Assembly (NCBI GenBank): GCA_035265665.1
Contig: DATFOK010000005.1
Span: forward strand, 1 to 64,000
DNA length: 64,000 nucleotides
Direction: 5' to 3'
Origin: DASUPK01 sp035265665
GTDB lineage: Bacteria > Actinomycetota > Thermoleophilia > Solirubrobacterales > 70-9
The position numbers were made by a program, and so were the translations under genes. Under the pieces are notes generated by a model. It saw nothing but the letters and a program-made list of their open reading frames with translations. It did not search any database and was not told the DNA's origin. Of this stretch, positions 39,869-48,147 are shown one piece after another (position 1 is the stretch's first letter; each line of letters opens with the position of its first letter).

Positions 39869-41211
39869 GCGACCGGCTCTTCGAGACGGGCGGTGAGACG
39901 CCTCGCACGGGAGTTCCTCCCGAGGAGGCTCCGCTGGCGACCAGGATGCGCCCTCGCGACCTCGACGAGTTCGTGGGGCAGAGCCATCTGCTCGGCGAGG
40001 GCTCGGCGCTGCGTGTTGCCATCGAGTCCGGTGAGCCGCATTCGGCGATCTTCTACGGCCCTCCGGGGACCGGGAAGACCACGCTGGCGCGGATCATCGC
40101 GGCGCGGATCGAAGGTGCCTTCGAGGAGCTCTCGGCCGTCAACGCGGGCCGCGCCGAGGTCCGGGAGGTGATGGCCCGCGCCGAAGAGCGCCGGGCCTCC
40201 GGCCGGCCGACGATCTTCTTCCTCGACGAGATCCACCGCTTCAACAAGGCCCAGCAGGATGCTCTCCTGCCGGCCGTCGAGGAGGGCCTGGTCACCCTGA
40301 TCGGGGCGACGACCGAGAACCCGTACTTCGAGGTCAACTCGGCGCTGCTCTCGCGAACCCAGATCTACGAGTTCCGCCCGCTCACCGACGAGGAGATCGA
40401 GGGCCTCCTGCGCCGGGCGCTGAGCGAGCAACGCGGGCTCCCCGAGGCTCCGGCGGTCCCCGATGAGGCCCTCGAGATGCTCGCGGCCCGATCCGGAGGG
40501 GACGCTCGGGTCGCCCTGGCGGCCCTCGAGCGCGCCGCCGAGACGACCCAGGCCGCGGGCGAGACCGAGGTTGCGATCGCCGCGGTCGAGGACGCGCTGC
40601 AGCGCAAGGCGCTGCTCTACGACCGCGCGGGCGACAAGCACTACGACTACATCTCGGCCTGGATCAAGGCGACCCGAGGGTCGGATGTCGACGCCTCCAT
40701 CTACTACCTCGCGGTGATGCTGGAGGGTGGCGAGGACCCGCGCTTCATCGCCCGCCGGATGGTGATCTTCGCCTCCGAGGACGTCGGCAACGCCGATCCG
40801 CAGGCGCTCGTCATCACCAACGCGGCGGCGCAGGCCGTCGACCGCGTCGGCCTGCCGGAGTGCGCGCTCAACCTCGCCCAGGCGGCTGCCTACCTGGCGC
40901 TCGCGCCGAAGTCGAACGCCTCGACGCGAGCGATCTCCAGGGCCTCGGCACATGTCCGCGAGCACGGCGCGGCCGAGCCGCCGCCTCACCTGCAGGACGC
41001 CCACTACCCGGGTGCGCGTAAGCTCGGCCGCGGCGAGGGCTACCGCTATCCGCATGACGAGCCCGGTGCGGTCACCGACCAGCCGCTGGCGCCGGATCCG
41101 GTGCGCGACGAGCGCTTCTACGAACCTACCGAGCGCGGCTTCGAGGCCGAACTCCGGGAGCGGCTCAGCCGCCTGCGCGCGCTCCTCGGCAAGCGGCGCG
41201 ACCAGGATTAG
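39865..41211 (+). CDS. rarA: Replication-associated recombination protein A (AAA ATPase)
   Basis: A 448-residue MgsA/RarA/WRNIP1-type AAA+ ATPase that acts at stalled replication forks. Walker A is G-P-P-G-T-G-K-T-T, Walker B is F-F-L-D-E-I-H-R-F-N-K, and sensor 1 is G-A-T-T-E-N-P. The C-terminal tetramerisation domain has D-R-A-G-D-K-H-Y-D-Y-I-S-A and the motif A-S-E-D-V-G-N-A-D-P. The length matches family members. The start is GTG, overlapping the SnoaL-like gene by 4 bp. Confidence 0.92.
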   Translation: MSDRLFETGGETPRTGVPPEEAPLATRMRPRDLDEFVGQSHLLGEGSALRVAIESGEPHSAIFYGPPGTGKTTLARIIAARIEGAFEELSAVNAGRAEVREVMARAEERRASGRPTIFFLDEIHRFNKAQQDALLPAVEEGLVTLIGATTENPYFEVNSALLSRTQIYEFRPLTDEEIEGLLRRALSEQRGLPEAPAVPDEALEMLAARSGGDARVALAALERAAETTQAAGETEVAIAAVEDALQRKALLYDRAGDKHYDYISAWIKATRGSDVDASIYYLAVMLEGGEDPRFIARRMVIFASEDVGNADPQALVITNAAAQAVDRVGLPECALNLAQAAAYLALAPKSNASTRAISRASAHVREHGAAEPPPHLQDAHYPGARKLGRGEGYRYPHDEPGAVTDQPLAPDPVRDERFYEPTERGFEAELRERLSRLRALLGKRRDQD

Positions 41212-41350
41212 CCGCAGATTAAGAGCGCGAGAGAGCGAAGTTCTCGGCGCCGCAACCTTTCCGGGAGGGCCGTGTTCTGAGGATCGTCTGACGCTCTGGC
41301 ATGTGTGCGGTTCGCCGGAGCCGGCGCGTAAAAAGCCGGGGAGTGGACAC

Positions 41351-41385
41351 GGAGGCCGGGAGCTCGGGGATTGCTCTCGGCCTCC
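41351..41385 (+). terminator. Hairpin in the 289-bp region between rarA and the aldehyde dehydrogenase
   Basis: A stem of about 12 bp with one G-U pair (GGAGGCCGGGAG with CTCTCGGCCTCC) and an 11-nt loop. A short T-run is only weakly present downstream. It may end rarA transcription or lie in the leader of the next gene. The remaining region to 41500 holds a TAGAAT box near 41456 and no gene. Confidence 0.4.
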
Positions 41386-41500
41386 ACAACTTTCGTCGTA
41401 CTACAGATCGGGAGGAGGGAGACAGCGGCCTCGGCGGGACGCCGCTGTACACACGTAGAATCGCCTCGACCGAGCGCAAGCGACCGAGAGGATCCACGCG

Positions 41501-43123
41501 ATGGAGGCGACCGCAACGAAGAGCACCACGAGGAAGAAGCCCCCGAAGCGCTCGAAAGCCAAGGCCTCGCTCGAGTCGTTCAACCCGACGACCGGGGAGC
41601 TCGTCGGCAGCGTCGAGACGCTCACCCCGGCCAAGGTGCAGGGGGTTGTCGACGACGTCGCCGAGGTCCAGCCCTTCTGGGCGGCGCTCACGCTCGAAGA
41701 CCGCGCCCGCTACATGCGCCGCGCGAGCGACGTGCTGCTCGAGGATCTGGACGAGATCGCCGAGCTGCTCACCAACGAGCAGGGCAAGCCGCGGGTGGAG
41801 AGCTACACGATGGAGCTGCTGCCCACGATCGATTCCTTGAAGTGGATCGCCGACAACGGCCCGGAGATCCTCTCCGACGAGAAGCTCTCGATGCCGCTCT
41901 TCCTGAAGTCGAAGAGCGCGAAGCTCACCTATGAGCCGATCGGCGTCGTGGGCGTGATCGCTCCCTGGAACTACCCCTGGTCGATCCCCTTCGGCGAGGT
42001 CGCCATCGCGCTGATGGCGGGCAACGGCGTCGTGCTCAAGCCGGCCAGCCTCACTCCTCTGATCGGAGAGCGGATCCGCCAGACCTTCGAGAAGGCGGGC
42101 CTCCCCGAGGGCCTCGTCCGGACCGTCCACGGCGGCGGCCGGATCGGCGACGCGCTGGTCAAGTCCACGGCGGGGAAGATCTTCTTCACGGGCTCCGTCG
42201 AGGTCGGGCGCAAGGTCGGGGTCGAATGCGCGAAGCGGATGAAGGGCTCGGTGCTCGAGCTGGGCGGCAAGGACCCGCAGATTGTCTGTCCCGACGCTGA
42301 CCTCGCCAACGCCATCTCAGGCGCGGTCTGGGGCGGGTTCGCGAACGCGGGCCAGACCTGCTCTGGGATCGAGCGCGTCTACGTGCACCGCGACGTCGCG
42401 GACGCGTTCATCGAGGGGGTCGTCCGCGAGACCGAGCGGCTCACGGTCGGCGACCCGCGCGGGTGGACCACCGAGATCGGGCCGATGGTCTCCGCTGAGC
42501 AGGCCACGATCGTCAACGAGCTGATCGACGACGCGGTCGAGAACGGCGCCACGAAGCTCATCGGCGGCGCGACCGAGGTCGAGGGGATGAAGGGAAGTTT
42601 CATCGCGCCGGTCGTCCTCACCGGGGTCACGCACGAGATGCGGATCATGAAGGAGGAGATCTTCGGGCCGGTCCTGCCCGTGATGACCGTCGATTCCGAG
42701 GAGCAGGGCGTCGCACTCGCCAACGACTCCGAGTTCGGCCTCGGCGCCTCGATCTGGACCAAGGACCGCGCCAAGGGGGAGCGGATGGCGCACGAGATCG
42801 AATCGGGGATGGTCTGGATCAACGACCACTCGTTCTCGCACGGCGCCTGCGTCTGCGCCTGGGGTGGTGTCAAGGACTCGGGCCTGGGCCGCTCGCACTC
42901 GAAGTTCGGCTTCTACGAGTGCGTGAACATCAAGCAACTCGCCTGGGAGCCGGGCTGGGCTCGCGACATGTGGTGGCAGCCGTACGACCGCAAGCTCGGT
43001 GACGCGATCCGCTACTCGGCCCAGCTGCTCTACAGCCGCAACGGCAACCGGCTGAAGGCACTGCGCGAGGGGATCCGCCCGCTGGTCGAGGTGACGCGCC
43101 GAACCATGCGCAAGGGCGGTTAG
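41501..43123 (+). CDS. Aldehyde dehydrogenase, succinate-semialdehyde-dehydrogenase-like
   Basis: A 540-residue aldehyde dehydrogenase. The first 24 residues are Lys/Arg-rich (T-R-K-K-P-P-K-R-S-K) and not part of the fold. The cofactor site has A-P-W-N-Y-P-W, the base Glu is in V-L-E-L-G-G-K-D-P, and the nucleophile is in N-A-G-Q-T-C-S-G-I-E. The C-terminal 70 residues form an extra tail beyond the usual end G-V-K-D-S-G-L-G-R. It is most like broad-range NAD(P) semialdehyde dehydrogenases; the substrate is not known. A GAGAGG ribosome site precedes ATG. Confidence 0.88.
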   Translation: MEATATKSTTRKKPPKRSKAKASLESFNPTTGELVGSVETLTPAKVQGVVDDVAEVQPFWAALTLEDRARYMRRASDVLLEDLDEIAELLTNEQGKPRVESYTMELLPTIDSLKWIADNGPEILSDEKLSMPLFLKSKSAKLTYEPIGVVGVIAPWNYPWSIPFGEVAIALMAGNGVVLKPASLTPLIGERIRQTFEKAGLPEGLVRTVHGGGRIGDALVKSTAGKIFFTGSVEVGRKVGVECAKRMKGSVLELGGKDPQIVCPDADLANAISGAVWGGFANAGQTCSGIERVYVHRDVADAFIEGVVRETERLTVGDPRGWTTEIGPMVSAEQATIVNELIDDAVENGATKLIGGATEVEGMKGSFIAPVVLTGVTHEMRIMKEEIFGPVLPVMTVDSEEQGVALANDSEFGLGASIWTKDRAKGERMAHEIESGMVWINDHSFSHGACVCAWGGVKDSGLGRSHSKFGFYECVNIKQLAWEPGWARDMWWQPYDRKLGDAIRYSAQLLYSRNGNRLKALREGIRPLVEVTRRTMRKGG

Positions 43124-43200
43124 AGGCGAGCCTCTTCGCCCGGTTTTTCCGCAAAATAGGTAACGACGCGAATGGGCGGTCGGGGAGCCTTGCTAACCTG

Positions 43201-43351
43201 CCGCGCGTTCTTCCGCTGAATCTCCGCCAAGGGACATAGGTCGGAGATCGGGGGACCCAAATGTTGGGGCGAATCGCGGCCAGTAAGCCGCGTAGCGCGA
43301 TCTTTCAGCGCGAGCCCGTCAGCTAACCCCGTAGGCAACGAAAGAGGAAGG
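43201..43351 (+). ncRNA. c-di-AMP riboswitch, ydaO/yuaA type
   Basis: The 450-bp gap before the secreted repeat protein holds the ydaO consensus: a GGGGGACCCAA strand (43250-43260), TTGGGGCGAATCGC (43264-43277) and the highly conserved 3' segment CGTCAGCTAACC (43317-43328) followed by CCGTAGGC, then GAAAGAGGA. These elements form the two pseudo-symmetric c-di-AMP sites. In Actinobacteria this class often controls wall-associated genes. It is an off-switch in most cases, so high c-di-AMP should lower expression of the gene at 43575. The 5' border is approximate. Confidence 0.88.
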
Positions 43352-43483
43352 TTTGAGGGCGCACCGCGAGCATCAGACTCAGTTCGTCCTGCGCCACCTG
43401 CATGATTTGCGCGCCGGAAACGGGTTGTTTTGAGTAGCGGCCCACCGGACGGCTGAGCGGCCAAACAACTCACAGTCCTAAAG

Positions 43484-43504
43484 ATCGGCCAACGAATGGC
43501 CGAT
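43484..43504 (+). terminator. Hairpin between the riboswitch and its gene
   Basis: ATCGGCC (43484-43490), loop AACGAAT and GGCCGAT (43498-43504) form a 7-bp stem followed by GTATTTG. It lies 70 bp upstream of the coding start and is a candidate expression platform. The T-run is short, so the assignment is tentative. Confidence 0.4.
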
Positions 43505-43574
43505 GTATTTGACGGGGCGATCCAACACGTGTCCAAGTCGGACTAGCGAGAAACGCGCAGGCAATTACCGAACC

Positions 43575-44468
43575 ATGACCGCCAATCGACGCTTTCACCC
43601 CCTTCTCACGGCCGCCGGCCTGCTGGCCCTGTTGCTGACCGGCGTGCTGACCGCCGGCTCGGCTCTCGGCAGCGGCGCCCACAGCTCGAAGGCGAAGGTC
43701 GCGACCTCGGTCACGATGAGGCACAAGACGTTCACGATGAGCAGGCCGGATGAGAAGCGGCGTCTCACGGTCGGCTGCCCGGGCAAGCAGCGTCCGCTCG
43801 GCGGCGGGATGACCAGCTCCCCGCCGCCCACCAGCGATGGCGAGGGCGCCTACCCGCATTCCTACGAGCGACTCGGCGTCCAGCGCGGCTGGCACGTCAC
43901 CGCGGTGCTTTACGACCCCGATCACCGCAACACCCAGCCCCGGAACGTGACCCTGCAGGTCGCCTGCGGCCCCCGGATCGGGCATGTGACCCCGCCGCAC
44001 AAGACCAAGTTCGTGAAGCCCGGACAGACGAAGACGGTCGTCGCCACCTGCCCGGGCCGCCGCCATCTCTTCTCCGGTGGGTTCCAGCGCACCGACTTCA
44101 TCTCGAAGGGCGGCAACTACGTGATCGAGTCACGGGCCATCTCGAGCAAGTCCTGGCGCGTCGTCGCGCACGCCTTCGGCGACTTCGGCGGCGAGATCAC
44201 CGCGATTGCCTACTGCACGCGGAGCAAGCGGCCCATGATCACCGAGGTCTCGAACTCGACCTCCCTCGGGCCCGGCTACGGGAGCACGACCACACCCGCC
44301 TGCCCGCCCGGAACGCGGATGACCGGCGGCGGCTTCTCGAGCAACGGATCGACCACCACCTTCCTGACCAACGGGATCATCAACCAGGACGGGACCTGGT
44401 CCGCCTCGGGCTACAACTGGGGCTCCGGGGCCACCCTGACCGGTTACGGCTACTGCCTGCGCCGCTAG
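43575..44468 (+). CDS. Secreted protein with three CPxG/GGG cysteine repeats, under riboswitch control
   Basis: A 297-residue exported protein with a signal peptide (residues 1-36, L-L-T-A-A-G-L-L-A-L-L-L-T-G). The mature part consists of three related units. Each opens with C-P-x-G-[KRT] and a [LMF]-[GTS]-G-G patch about seven residues on, and closes with a second cysteine in [AY]-C. The cysteines fall at 68/131, 159/214 and 243/294, suggesting one disulfide per unit. I know no function for this fold; similar C-P-x-G...G-G-G units occur in other actinobacterial secreted proteins. ATG 43575 was chosen because it directly precedes the signal peptide. Confidence 0.75.
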   Translation: MTANRRFHPLLTAAGLLALLLTGVLTAGSALGSGAHSSKAKVATSVTMRHKTFTMSRPDEKRRLTVGCPGKQRPLGGGMTSSPPPTSDGEGAYPHSYERLGVQRGWHVTAVLYDPDHRNTQPRNVTLQVACGPRIGHVTPPHKTKFVKPGQTKTVVATCPGRRHLFSGGFQRTDFISKGGNYVIESRAISSKSWRVVAHAFGDFGGEITAIAYCTRSKRPMITEVSNSTSLGPGYGSTTTPACPPGTRMTGGGFSSNGSTTTFLTNGIINQDGTWSASGYNWGSGATLTGYGYCLRR

Positions 44469-44491
44469 GCGCTCGAACTCCTCGTCACCGC

Positions 44492-44497
44492 TAGATT
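44492..44497 (+). promoter_or_regulatory. -10 hexamer TAGATT for the ccm-hem operon (leaderless start)
   Basis: TAGATT is followed by seven bases and the GTG at 44505 (GTG ATG). A transcript starting there would be leaderless. It would serve seven coupled genes. Confidence 0.5.
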
Positions 44498-44504
44498 CGC
44501 TCGG

Positions 44505-45191
44505 GTGATGGAGCGAACGGCGGCCGTGCAGAGCCGCTCGGCGGATGCCAGTCCTGCCAACAGGGCGCTCGAGCCCGCGATCGGGCTGGTCGAGCTGCGG
44601 CGCGACTTCGGCGACCGCACCGCCCTGCCCGGGGTGGATCTCCGGGTCGAGCCGGGCCAAAGCGTCGCGGTGATCGGACCGAACGGCTCGGGAAAGTCGA
44701 CCCTGCTCCGGATCCTGGCCGGGCTCCTGCGGCCGAGCGGCGGCGTGGTCTCGGTCCTCGGCTGTGATCTGCCGAAGGAAACTCACCGCCTCCGCGGCCG
44801 CGTGGGCTACCTCGGGCACGAGCCGTTGCTCTACCGGGACCTGAGCCCGCGCGAGAACCTGGGACTGTCCGCCGCGCTGCACGGGCTCGACCGCGAGGTC
44901 ATCGAGCCGCGGATCGAGGCGCTGCTCGATGCCGTGGGCATGACCGCTCGGGCGGATGACCGGGTGGCGGAGCTCTCCGCCGGTATGAAGCAGCGCATCG
45001 ACATCTGCCGTGCGGTGCTGCACGAACCGGAGTTGCTCCTTCTCGACGAGCCCGATGCCCACCTCGACCCGGATGCGCGCCGCCGCCTTACCCCTCTGAT
45101 CGCCGCCGGCAACGGACGCACGAGGCTGGTGGTCAGCCACGAGCGCGGGGTCGTCACGGCGGCAGCCGACTTCGTGCTGGAGCTCGGATGA
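44505..45191 (+). CDS. ccmA: Heme exporter ATP-binding protein CcmA
   Basis: A 228-residue ABC ATPase. Walker A is G-P-N-G-S-G-K-S-T, the signature is L-S-A-G-M-K-Q-R, and Walker B is L-L-L-L-D-E-P-D-A. Its position directly before ccmB and ccmC identifies it as CcmA, which uses ATP to drive heme release from CcmC to CcmE in cytochrome c maturation system I. The first 25 residues are a variable extension. The stop overlaps ccmB by 4 bp (ATGA). Confidence 0.85.
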   Translation: MMERTAAVQSRSADASPANRALEPAIGLVELRRDFGDRTALPGVDLRVEPGQSVAVIGPNGSGKSTLLRILAGLLRPSGGVVSVLGCDLPKETHRLRGRVGYLGHEPLLYRDLSPRENLGLSAALHGLDREVIEPRIEALLDAVGMTARADDRVAELSAGMKQRIDICRAVLHEPELLLLDEPDAHLDPDARRRLTPLIAAGNGRTRLVVSHERGVVTAAADFVLELG

Positions 45192-45856
45192 CCGCGTACG
45201 CCGCACTTCTGGGCAAGGACCTCCGCGTCGAGCTGCGGACCTTGCGCTCGCTGCCGGCGATGGCGCTCTTCGCAGTCACCGCCTTCATCATCTTCCGCTT
45301 CGGCCTCGACCGCGAGCAGCTCTCCGGCGAGCTCGCGGCGGGCGTTCTGGTCCCGACGCTGCTGTTCGCAGCGCTTCTGGCCATCAACCGCCTTTTCGTC
45401 GCCGAGCGCGAGGAGGGCGGCTTCGACCTTGTGCGTCTGGCTCCGGTCGACCGCACCGTCCTCTTCGCGGCCAAGGCGAGCGCATTGGTCATCTACCTCA
45501 CCGTCCTCGAGCTGGTGGCGGTGCCGATCTTCGCGCTCTTCTTCCTCGAGTCGGCTTCGGGACTGCTCCCCTTCGCGCTGATCCTGCTGCTGGCAAACGT
45601 CGGCCTGGCGGCGACCGGAACCCTGATCTCCACCATCGCGACGATGTCGGGCGCCAGAGACCTGCTCGCGCCCCTCATCCTCCTACCCCTGCTGGTCCCG
45701 CTGGTGATCGCGGCAGCGGGGGCGGGCGAGCACCTGCTGGCCGAGGACGGCCCGGACTACGGGCGCTTCGGTACATGGCTTGGATTGCTCGGCCTCTACG
45801 ATTTGATCTTCCTCCTGGTCGGCTACGCGACCTTCGATTTTCTGCTGGACGACTAG
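45188..45856 (+). CDS. ccmB: Heme exporter membrane protein CcmB
   Basis: A 222-residue protein with six predicted helices, matching CcmB in length. A characteristic charged loop R-L-F-V-A-E-R-E-E-G-G-F-D-L lies between helices 2 and 3, and G-A-R-D-L-L-A-P-L-I-L-L-P-L occurs late; both are strongly conserved in CcmB. With CcmA and CcmC it forms the complex that prepares heme for transfer across the membrane. Its ATG overlaps ccmA, and ccmC begins 13 bp after its stop. Confidence 0.85.
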   Translation: MTAYAALLGKDLRVELRTLRSLPAMALFAVTAFIIFRFGLDREQLSGELAAGVLVPTLLFAALLAINRLFVAEREEGGFDLVRLAPVDRTVLFAAKASALVIYLTVLELVAVPIFALFFLESASGLLPFALILLLANVGLAATGTLISTIATMSGARDLLAPLILLPLLVPLVIAAAGAGEHLLAEDGPDYGRFGTWLGLLGLYDLIFLLVGYATFDFLLDD

Positions 45857-45869
45857 CCCAGGGAACCGG

Positions 45870-46565
45870 ATGGCCAACGCCCTCAAATCGATAACGCTGC
45901 GCCGCCTGGCGATCGCGACCGTCGCGGTCCTCGGCGCCGGCTACGCCCTGGCCTTCTTCGCCGCGCCGGAGGACGCCGACCAGGGCTTCATCCAGAAGAT
46001 CTTCTACCTGCACGTGCCGCTCGCGACGGTGGCCCTCTGTGGCTGGATCGTCGCCGCGATCCACGGGATCCGCCATCTGCGGAGCGGCGATCCGAAGCAT
46101 GACGCCAGGGCCTATGTCTCGATCCACCTCTCGGTGATCTTCGGACTCGGCGTGCTGGTCACCGGGGCGATCTGGGCGAAGGGGTCCTGGGGCGTCTGGT
46201 GGGAGTGGAAGGAGCCGACGCTGGTCAGCTTCCTGATCGTCTTCCTGCTCTACGCGACGTACTACCCCCTGCGCTATGCGATCGAGGACCGCGACCGCCA
46301 GGCCCGCTACGCATCGGTGTTCGCGATCACGGCCGGCGCCTTCGTGCCGCTCAACTTCCTGGCAGTCCGGCTCGCCGAGCCGCTGATCCACCCACGCACC
46401 TTCTCCTCCACCGGCGGCCTGCCCGATTCGATGCTCTGGCCGTTCCTGGTCTGCCTGGCCGGGATGGCGCTGCTCTGGGCGACCCTGGTCTGGTTCGAGC
46501 TCGACTCGAAGGCGGCGTCGGCCAACCTGAAGCGAATCCGCAGAGCGCTGGAGGCGACGGCGTGA
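45870..46565 (+). CDS. ccmC: Heme exporter protein CcmC
   Basis: A 231-residue protein with six helices. It has the heme-handling segments Y-L-H-V-P-L-A-T-V-A and the WWD-like motif W-G-V-W-W-E-W-K-E-P (usually W-G-T-W-W-x-W-D), plus the conserved I-H-L-S. CcmC places heme on CcmE. This organism's tryptophan-rich loop carries Glu-Trp-Lys where most have W-D-x-R. The stop is overlapped by the next small gene (GTGA). No ccmE, ccmF or ccmH is in the window. Confidence 0.88.
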   Translation: MANALKSITLRRLAIATVAVLGAGYALAFFAAPEDADQGFIQKIFYLHVPLATVALCGWIVAAIHGIRHLRSGDPKHDARAYVSIHLSVIFGLGVLVTGAIWAKGSWGVWWEWKEPTLVSFLIVFLLYATYYPLRYAIEDRDRQARYASVFAITAGAFVPLNFLAVRLAEPLIHPRTFSSTGGLPDSMLWPFLVCLAGMALLWATLVWFELDSKAASANLKRIRRALEATA

Positions 46566-46801
46566 TCCCTCTGCTCGCCGCTTCGAGCACTGACTACGTC
46601 GGTGGCGCCTATCTCGTCTTCCTCCTCCTCCTCCTGATCTACGTCGCGATCATGGCCGCCAAGCTGAGCCGGATCCAGCGCGAGCTCAGCTCCCTCGCCG
46701 AGCTCGCCGAGCGGCCGTCGAGCGAGTCCGCTGAACATGACGTAGGGCAGATCCACGAGCGAGAGCACGAGATCGAGACCGTGCGCCAGGGGGAGCGATG
46801 A
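46562..46801 (+). CDS. CcmD-like single-helix protein
   Basis: A 79-residue protein. One hydrophobic helix at residues 14-34 (A-Y-L-V-F-L-L-L-L-L-I-Y-V-A-I-M) is followed by a charged helical tail (K-L-S-R-I-Q-R-E-L, then E-H-E-I-E-T-V-R-Q). It sits exactly where ccmD occurs, after ccmC, and has the CcmD plan of one N-terminal helix plus a soluble tail, although it is longer than typical CcmD (about 45-70 residues). It starts with GTG overlapping ccmC and its stop overlaps hemA. Sequence identity with known CcmD is not verifiable here. Confidence 0.6.
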   Translation: MIPLLAASSTDYVGGAYLVFLLLLLIYVAIMAAKLSRIQRELSSLAELAERPSSESAEHDVGQIHEREHEIETVRQGER

Positions 46802-48147
46802 GCGACCTCCTCGCACTCGGCGTCTCCCACCGCACCGCGCCGCTGGCGTTGCGCGAACAGCTGGCTCTCACCGAGGGCCGTGCCGCCGGGATCATGAACG
46901 CGCTCGTCTCCGAGGAGCCGATCAGCGAGGCGGTCGCGCTCTCCACCTGCAACCGCACCGAGCTCTATCTGGTCGCGACCGATTCGGTCGAGGCCGAGAC
47001 CGCCGGCCTCGGAGTCCTAGCCCGCGAGGCCGGGATCCCGCCCACCGAGCTCCTCGGACCGCTCTACTCCCTCCGCGGCACCGAGGCGGCCAGGCACCTC
47101 TACCGGGTAACCGCGGGCCTCGACTCGATGATCCTCGGCGAGGCCGAGATCCAGGGGCAGGTGAAGCGCGCGTATGAGCTGGCGCTGGTGGAGGGCGCGA
47201 CCGGGCCGATCCTCAACAGGATGGTTCGCGGCGCCCTTGCTGCGGGCAAGCGCGCTCGGACCGAGACCGCGGTGGGCGAGAAGGGCGTATCCATCCCCTC
47301 GGTCGCGGTCGAGCTCGCTCAACGGAACCTCGGCGACCTCTCAGCGCGCCGCGTCCTGCTGATCGGGGCGGGCGAGACCTCCGAGCTCACGGCCCGCGCC
47401 CTCGCCGCACGCGGCTCGGACGCCGTTTTTATCGCCAACCGCGGCTACAACCGCGCGATCTCGCTGGCCGAGCGCTTCGGCGGCAACGCGGTTCGGATCG
47501 ATGAGCTGCCCGTGCAGCTCGATAGCGCCGACATCGTAGTCTCGACCACCAACTCACCCCACCATCTGATCGAGCGCTCCGAGCTCGAGCTGATCATGGA
47601 GCAGCGCGATGGCGCGCCGCTGCTGGTCATCGACCTGGCCGTTCCTCGCGACATCGACCCGGAGTGCCGCGCGATCGAGGGGGTCAGCCTCTACGACGTC
47701 GACGAGGTCCAGGCGATCGTGGAGCGGAACGCCTCCGGCCGGGAGGCCGAGGCGCGCCGTGCGGGCGGGATCCTCGATTCCGAGCTCTCCCGCTTCGAGC
47801 GCTGGCTCGGTGCCCAGGAGGTGATGCCCACCGTGGCGTCGCTGCGGGAGCGTGGCGACACGATCGTCTCGCAGGTCCTCGCCGAGAACGCGACCCGCTG
47901 GGAGAGCCTCTCCGCCACCGACCGCGAGCGGGTCGAGATGCTGGCCCGGGCGGTCGCCAACCGGCTCCTCCACGAGCCGACGGTGCGCCTGAAGGGTGCC
48001 GCCGACCGCGATGACGCCTACCTGCAGGTGAGCGCGCTCCGCGAGCTCTTCGGGCTCGACGCCGGGACCGAGCCGGAGGCGGAACCCGGCGAGGGCGCCG
48101 ACGTCGCCTCGCTCGACGAGAGGCGACGTCGCAACGAACGTGGCTGA
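46798..48147 (+). CDS. hemA: Glutamyl-tRNA reductase
   Basis: A 449-residue enzyme for the first committed step of C5 heme synthesis, reducing glutamyl-tRNA to glutamate-1-semialdehyde. The N terminus has G-V-S-H-R-T-A-P-L-A-L-R-E and the catalytic Cys is in S-T-C-N-R-T-E-L-Y. The NADPH domain has L-L-I-G-A-G-E-T-S-E-L. Helices near the C terminus carry the dimerisation region. It is coupled to the ccmD-like gene (ATGA) and to hemC (8-bp overlap). Confidence 0.92.
   Translation: MSDLLALGVSHRTAPLALREQLALTEGRAAGIMNALVSEEPISEAVALSTCNRTELYLVATDSVEAETAGLGVLAREAGIPPTELLGPLYSLRGTEAARHLYRVTAGLDSMILGEAEIQGQVKRAYELALVEGATGPILNRMVRGALAAGKRARTETAVGEKGVSIPSVAVELAQRNLGDLSARRVLLIGAGETSELTARALAARGSDAVFIANRGYNRAISLAERFGGNAVRIDELPVQLDSADIVVSTTNSPHHLIERSELELIMEQRDGAPLLVIDLAVPRDIDPECRAIEGVSLYDVDEVQAIVERNASGREAEARRAGGILDSELSRFERWLGAQEVMPTVASLRERGDTIVSQVLAENATRWESLSATDRERVEMLARAVANRLLHEPTVRLKGAADRDDAYLQVSALRELFGLDAGTEPEAEPGEGADVASLDERRRRNERG

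Noticed and set aside
46199..46561. Extension of the CcmD-like frame back into ccmC
   Set aside because: The upstream part is a shifted reading of ccmC. The GTG at 46562 overlaps the ccmC stop in the normal operon manner.
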